The translations under genes were made by a program, and so were the position numbers. Source: Pseudonocardia autotrophica (GTDB taxonomy: Bacteria; Actinomycetota; Actinomycetes; Mycobacteriales; Pseudonocardiaceae). Taken from it: a DNA stretch of 64,000 nucleotides. Positions 60,795 to 64,000 of this stretch are shown one piece after another. The stretch is taken from contig NZ_JNYD01000022.1 in assembly GCF_000717175.1 (NCBI RefSeq), positions 1-64,000 on the forward strand. The letters run 5' to 3'. The notes beneath the pieces were generated by a model that was not told the origin of the DNA, searched no databases, and saw nothing but the letters and a program-made list of their open reading frames with translations. How positions within the stretch are numbered: position 1 is the first letter of the stretch; every line of letters begins with the position of its first letter.

Positions 60795-61911
60795 GAGCCC
60801 TGAACTGGTCGCCTTCCGCGACGGGCTGCGGAAGTGGCTGCGCGACAACGTCATCGAGCAGGGGGCGGACGAGCCGCGCGGCCTGTTTCTCAAGCGCTGG
60901 CACCAGGTCCTGTTCGCGGGCGGCTGGGTCGGCCTGTCCTGGCCGACCGAGTACGGCGGCCGCGGGCTGAGCAACGTCTACGACGTCGCGCTCAACGAGG
61001 AGATCGGCGCCCTCGGCGCGCCCGACGCCCCGCGCATCGGCTACATGGGGCGTGCCTTCCTGCAGTGGGGGACCCAGGAGCAGCGCGACCGCTACCTGCC
61101 TCGGCTGCTGAGCGGCGAGGACTACTGGTGCCAGGGCTTCAGCGAGCCGAACGCGGGCTCCGACCTCGCCAACCTCTCGACGCGTGCGGAGCGGACCGGC
61201 ACCGGCTACCGGATCACCGGGCAGAAGGTCTGGACGAGCTACGCCGAGTACTGCGACTTCTGCATCCTGCTGGCCCGCACCGGAGAGTCGGGTGGGCGGC
61301 ACAAGGGCGTCTCGGCGTTCGTCGTGCCCATGCGCTCGCCCGGGATCGAGGTCCGGCCGATCGTCGCCACCACCGGCGAGTCCGAGTTCTGCGAGATGTT
61401 CTTCGACGGCGTCGAGGTGCCCGAGGAGAACCGGCTCGGCGCCGAGGGCGACGGCTGGCCCATCGCGATGATGACCGTGGCGTACGAGCGGGGCGCGGCC
61501 GACGTCGGCTACCTCTCCAAGTTCGGCGCGGCGCTCGGCGAGCTCCGCACCCTGCTCGGCGACCGTCTGCGGACCGACGCGGCGGTGCGTCGGCGGGTGG
61601 CGGACCTGGAGGTCCGGTTCCGCATCCTCACCACGCACGTCCGGCGCCGGCTCGCCGAACGCGACCTGGCCGACACCCTGCCCGGGCCGGAGATGTCGGT
61701 CGACAAGATCCTGATGACAGAGGTCGACCAGGCGCTGCACCGCGCCGCCATCGACCTGCTCGGCGCATCGGCCGTGCTGCCGGCGGAGTCCGACGCGGCG
61801 GGGGAGTGGATGCGCCGCTACCTCTACTCGCGCGCCGCGTCGATCTACGGCGGTTCCGAGCAGATCCAGCTGAACCTGCTGGCCCAGCGGGTGCTCGGGC
61901 TGCCCCGCTGA
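60781..61911 (+). CDS. Acyl-CoA dehydrogenase, large subunit of pair 2
   Basis: ACAD flavoprotein of 376 aa with WCQGFSEPNAGSDLANL near 117, QKVWTSYAEYCDF near 148 and a C-terminal YGGSEQIQLNLLAQRVLGL. Its start lies inside the end of the short-subunit gene, so translation is coupled. It is the last gene of the hydratase-ACAD-ACAD operon. Confidence 0.92.
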   Translation: MDLSESPELVAFRDGLRKWLRDNVIEQGADEPRGLFLKRWHQVLFAGGWVGLSWPTEYGGRGLSNVYDVALNEEIGALGAPDAPRIGYMGRAFLQWGTQEQRDRYLPRLLSGEDYWCQGFSEPNAGSDLANLSTRAERTGTGYRITGQKVWTSYAEYCDFCILLARTGESGGRHKGVSAFVVPMRSPGIEVRPIVATTGESEFCEMFFDGVEVPEENRLGAEGDGWPIAMMTVAYERGAADVGYLSKFGAALGELRTLLGDRLRTDAAVRRRVADLEVRFRILTTHVRRRLAERDLADTLPGPEMSVDKILMTEVDQALHRAAIDLLGASAVLPAESDAAGEWMRRYLYSRAASIYGGSEQIQLNLLAQRVLGLPR

Positions 61912-61930
61912 GCTCGCCGGCGGGGGCACG

Positions 61931-61951
61931 CCCGGCGGGTTCGCCGCCGGG
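61931..61951. terminator. Hairpin between convergent ACAD and GntR genes
   Basis: CCCGGCGG-GTTCG-CCGCCGGG is a perfect 8-bp stem with a 5-nt loop in the 59-bp gap between convergent genes. A further GC-rich inverted stretch follows. There is no T-tract. Confidence 0.55.
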
Positions 61952-61970
61952 GTCCCCCGCTGGGGGGCGG

Positions 61971-62849
61971 TCAGAGAGCGCTGGCCCAGCTCCGCGCCGG
62001 CTGCGCCTCGAGCTCGTGCAGCCGGGCGATCTCGGACTGCCGCGCCGTCTCGTCCCGCAGGCCCCGGACCGCACGCGCCGACGAGGCGTCGACGACGCGG
62101 TCGCCGAACTGGGACAGCATGTTCTGCTGCGAGGCCTCGAGGTGGGCGCGGGCGTACCGCTCGGCGCCCGCCGCATCGGCGTCGAAGATCTTGTCGGCGA
62201 TCCGCCGGTGCGCGGCGAGCACCTGCTTCTGTGCGTCGACGGTCGGGTACCGGCCGAGGTCGGTCGCCTCGTGCGCCCAGGTCTCCTCCTGCGTCGACCA
62301 GATCGCGACGAGGCTGCGCACGATGATCCGGGTCGTGGCGACCGGGGTCTGCGCGACCACGAGATCGTGGAACTGGCGGGCCCGGTGGGTGAACGCCGGC
62401 CCGTCGCCGATGACCTCCTCGGTGAGCCGGAGGTTGCCCTCGACCAGCGGGCGGAGGGCCTCGCGGGCCCCCTCGTCGGTGGCGCAGGTGGCCGCGCAGG
62501 CCGGCTCGAACATGAGGATCGAACTGCCGAGATCGCGCAGGTGGACCTGGTCGCCCTGTAGCGCCACCCCGATGGAGTGCGACACCGAGCCCCCGTCGGG
62601 CATGTGGATGAGCGCGCCGCCCGCCTTACCGCGCCGGACGGTGATCAGGCCCTCGCCCTCGAGGATGCGCAGTGCCTCCCGCAGCGGAGGGGCGCTCACC
62701 CCGAACATCGCGACGAGATCGTCCTGCTTCGGCAGCAGGCCGCTGGTGTGCACGCCGTTGAGGATCTGCTCGCGCAACTCCGAGGCGATGAGCTCGGCCA
62801 GCCGCGGCTGCACTCGAGCGCGCCGGGACAGACCCGGGGTTTCTGCCAT
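61971..62849 (-). CDS. GntR-family regulator, FadR (FCD) subfamily
   Basis: Regulator of about 292 aa with a winged HTH at about 15-75 (LLPKQDDLVAMFGVSAPPLREALRILEGEGLI) and an all-helical FCD ligand-binding domain with conserved His/Asp residues (RARQFHDLV; HRRIADKIFDADA). Such proteins sense carboxylic acids or acyl-CoAs. The start may be 62849 or 62861; neither has a strong ribosome site. It closes the catabolic region and may control it or only its near neighbours. Confidence 0.9.
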   Translation of the reverse strand: MAETPGLSRRARVQPRLAELIASELREQILNGVHTSGLLPKQDDLVAMFGVSAPPLREALRILEGEGLITVRRGKAGGALIHMPDGGSVSHSIGVALQGDQVHLRDLGSSILMFEPACAATCATDEGAREALRPLVEGNLRLTEEVIGDGPAFTHRARQFHDLVVAQTPVATTRIIVRSLVAIWSTQEETWAHEATDLGRYPTVDAQKQVLAAHRRIADKIFDADAAGAERYARAHLEASQQNMLSQFGDRVVDASSARAVRGLRDETARQSEIARLHELEAQPARSWASAL

Positions 62850-62886
62850 GCTGGATCCCATCCGTCGGCCGCGAAGTCGATTCCTC

Positions 62887-62900
62887 GATAAGTTTACACT
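62887..62900 (-). promoter_or_regulatory. Possible GntR autoregulatory site
   Basis: AAGTTTACACT contains the GT-N2-AC core typical of FadR-subfamily operators and lies in an AT-rich patch about 40 bp upstream of the GntR start. The arms are short. It does not match the CTTGTAAAGAT motif beyond TTTACA. Confidence 0.3.
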
Positions 62901-63044
62901 GATGAGCGGGAGACGGGCCGTGAACTGCGGATTCCGCCCCGGCGGGTCCTGTCCTCCGTTCCGGTGATCCACAGTGGTCGGCCCGGGGCGAGGTGCACGA
63001 GATGTCGAACGGCCGGCCCGGCGCCCAGCGTGTACGCCGCGGTA
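62901..63044. other. Intergenic region without recognisable features
   Basis: Between the GntR promoter and the end of the Abi-type gene I find no ORF with coding character, no clear repeat and no terminator-like stem. It marks the border between the catabolic cluster and unrelated DNA. Confidence 0.4.
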
Positions 63045-63716
63045 TCAGTGGGGCCGCGTCGCGATCAAATTCGCGGACCTGGTGTGTGCGTGCAGGTACT
63101 CGTGGAGCGGTTGCGAGAGCAGGCGTGCGACCGTGAGCAGGTCGCGGTGGCGTGCAGCGAGATCGTGGCCGAGCAGTGGCTCGTGGTGAGCGACGCGGTT
63201 GCGCAACTCGTGGAGCCGTCGGACGGGTTCGTCGACGGCACGTCGGTCGGTTCCGGGTCTGAACGCCGTGTGCAGTCGCGGGACCCAGAGGTCGTCGTGA
63301 TGACGGCGCGAGGAGAGGTAGCGCCAGAAGCCGAACCCCAGTTCGGCGATGACCTTGCCCGGTGGGACGTCGTGCGCCCGCGTACTGCGGCGGGCGTCGT
63401 TCACTGCGGCATCGAGGAGCCGCCGCGAGGTCGCGTTGGCGTCGTAGCGTCTGCCGTTGGCGGCCTTTCTCGTCTGCGGCGGGAAGTGGCGAGCGGGCTC
63501 GAAGACCCAGTGCGGTCCGTCGGGCTGATCGCTACCGGTGAGGGCCCGGTCGTAGGCGTTGCGCAGCGCGACTTCGAGGTGCCCCAGGTCGTGGTGGAAG
63601 GCCGAGGAGAGCGCCGCGTTCCATTCGTAGAGCTTGAGTGCGCCGTCGCGATCGCCCTCGGTCGCAGCGAGGTAGACGGCAAAGCGCGGGGAGGACAGCC
63701 AGTCCTCGACCAGCCA
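63045..63716 (-). pseudogene. Abi-type (AbiD/F, Abi_2-like) HEPN protein, start codon missing or frameshifted
   Basis: The frame runs 223 codons without a stop and reads WLSSPRFAVYLAATEGDRD, YEWNAALSSAFHHDLGHLEV, then KVIAELGFGFWRYL near 121-134 and LRNRVAHHEPLL at 171-182. RNRVAH is the Rx4H motif of HEPN ribonucleases. The pattern is that of actinobacterial Abi_2-like proteins, of about the usual length. However, a TGA (63719-63717) precedes the first Trp, and no ATG, GTG or TTG occurs in the first 80 codons. An ATG in another frame (63727) fits the expected start, so a small indel near 63710-63725 probably broke the gene, unless a non-standard start is used. Confidence 0.65.
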
Positions 63717-63770
63717 TCAGCCGTCATGCCTGACCTCTCACGAGCGCGGGTGCTATCCTGATGAGCGAAT

Positions 63771-63814
63771 AGCCCCGGATGGCCCCTGACCTCTTCGGTC
63801 ATGTCACCGGGGCT
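63771..63814 (-). ncRNA. Nested RNA hairpin upstream of the Abi-type gene
   Basis: AGCCCCGG (63771-63778) and CCGGGGCT (63807-63814) form a perfect 8-bp outer stem. Inside, TGACC-TCTTC-GGTCA is a second perfect stem with a 5-nt loop, and short internal bulges lie between the two. It sits about 45 bp before the presumed start of the HEPN gene. Structured RNAs upstream of abiF-type genes have been described as partners of such HEPN proteins; assignment to that group is from memory and needs a covariance search. It could instead be a plain terminator for rightward transcription (TTTGATCTT follows on the plus strand). Confidence 0.5.
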
Positions 63815-63960
63815 TTGATCTTGGCACGGCCCAGGATCGTGGCGGCTCTGACCGTGGTGGGTCGCGAGTTCACAGCGACCTCCCCGCGGTGACGCCTCGA
63901 GTGTTGCCAAGGTCCGCGCCAGGCAACTCGCCGTGGAGCCACTCGTGGGCCACGGGGGAT
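63815..63960. other. Non-coding stretch between RNA hairpin and window-edge tRNA-like end
   Basis: I find no ORF or tRNA 5' half here. It contains GATCTTGGCA twice, near 63818 and 63959, which may be a short direct repeat. Confidence 0.3.
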
Positions 63961-63970
63961 CTTGGCAGTC

Positions 63971-64000
63971 GAGGGGTCACGGGTTCGAATCCCCTCAGCT
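63971..64000 (+). other. tRNA/tmRNA-like 3' end, possible attachment site (cut by window edge)
   Basis: GGTTCGAATCCCC (about 63982-63994) is a standard T-arm loop with GTCACG before it and TCAGCT after it. The CAGCT ending resembles the acceptor end of tmRNA (CAGCTCCACCA) or a tRNA. No matching D-arm, anticodon stem or 5' acceptor strand is found within 80 bp upstream. It is therefore probably a duplicated 3' end, as left by an integrase at an att site, or the end of a longer RNA gene not recognised here. Confidence 0.4.

Noticed and set aside
61971..62861. The GntR protein as the regulator of the CTTGTAAAGAT motif
   Set aside because: FadR-type operators have a GT-N(2-3)-AC core. The CTTGTAAAGAT core does not, and the GntR gene's own upstream site (AAGTTTACACT) is different. 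Not excluded, but not supported.
63401..63910. The 169-codon minus-strand frame starting in front of the Abi-type gene
   Set aside because: Its composition is Ser/Thr/Arg/Pro-rich, as expected for a shadow frame. The Abi-like sequence is in a different frame over the same DNA.
63930..64000. A complete tRNA gene at the window end
   Set aside because: Only the T-arm loop fits. No D-arm or anticodon stem is present at the required distance, and the T-stem has a mismatch.
1..64000. CRISPR arrays, insertion sequences or integrase genes
   Set aside because: No regularly spaced repeats, no transposase or integrase motifs and no terminal inverted repeats were found. The only mobile-type hint is the tRNA-like end at the right edge.

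Overview
This window is high-GC (roughly 70%) actinobacterial chromosome. The evidence is GC-rich codon use, many GTG starts, GTGA/ATGA stop-start overlaps, F420/LLM-type flavoproteins, and two enzymes of mycofactocin-associated families. I cannot name the genus. Nearly the whole window is one catabolic supercluster for hydrophobic acids, cyclic or aromatic, handled as CoA thioesters. It holds 5 intact AMP-forming acyl-CoA ligases, a single-domain and a fused double-domain CaiB-type CoA-transferase, 3 Rieske oxygenase alpha subunits, 4 cytochromes P450, 1 Baeyer-Villiger-type monooxygenase, 2 standalone molybdopterin oxidoreductases, 2 Zn-ribbon (DUF35) + thiolase-like pairs, a third thiolase-like protein, two split acyl-CoA dehydrogenase pairs, 2 enoyl-CoA hydratases, 2 aldehyde dehydrogenases, several SDRs and 2 MFS importers.

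Layout. 0.1-3.7 kb: acyl-CoA ligase, phosphoesterase and two TetR regulators. 3.8-11.7 kb: molybdoenzyme, Rieske oxygenase, then a TetR gene divergent from a CaiB / CoA ligase / Rieske operon. 11.7-18.2 kb (minus): a ligase remnant, then an operon transcribed in the order ligase, small-molecule kinase, alcohol dehydrogenase, LLM oxidoreductase, P450. 18.4-24.6 kb: TetR, SDR, aldehyde dehydrogenase, Rieske, DUF35, thiolase-like. 24.7-32.2 kb: MFS, lipocalin-like, P450, frameshifted SDR, esterase, BVMO, LLM operon. 32.2-35.5 kb (minus): second molybdoenzyme and a hydrolase. 35.7-42.5 kb: SDR remnant, MFS, secreted beta-propeller, second DUF35/thiolase/ALDH set. 42.6-50.0 kb: SDR, P450, ligase, double CaiB, P450. 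50.1-53.3 kb (minus): thiolase, hydratase, PDR-type reductase. 53.4-61.9 kb: SDRs, ACAD pairs, ligase, hydratase. 62-64 kb: GntR regulator, then a change of content to an Abi-type HEPN gene with a strong upstream RNA hairpin and a tRNA/tmRNA-like 3' end at the window edge.

The main unexplained structure is regulatory. A 17-bp inverted repeat, ACCT-N9-AGGT (variants at one base per arm), sits in front of most transcription units of the first 40 kb, often overlapping a TAAGGT -10 element behind TTGACA/TTGACC. Two TetR paralogues (2987-3673 and 18399-19031) are the natural candidates to bind it. A second motif, CTTGTAAAGAT, extended in places to GTAAT-N10-ATTAC or to the perfect palindrome TATCTT-GTA-AAGATA, sits in front of six transcription units between 36 and 59 kb. 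This suggests two regulons, probably two linked catabolic modules.

How the genes could work together (inference): substrates enter through MFS carriers, become CoA thioesters, and are oxidised by Rieske or P450 enzymes. Side chains are removed by acyl-CoA dehydrogenation, hydration and DUF35/thiolase-like C-C cleavage. Released alcohols and aldehydes are oxidised by SDR, ADH and ALDH enzymes. The Rieske + DUF35 + SCP-x-type thiolase set recalls the ibuprofen ipf logic and steroid side-chain aldolases. The actual substrate cannot be read from the sequence.
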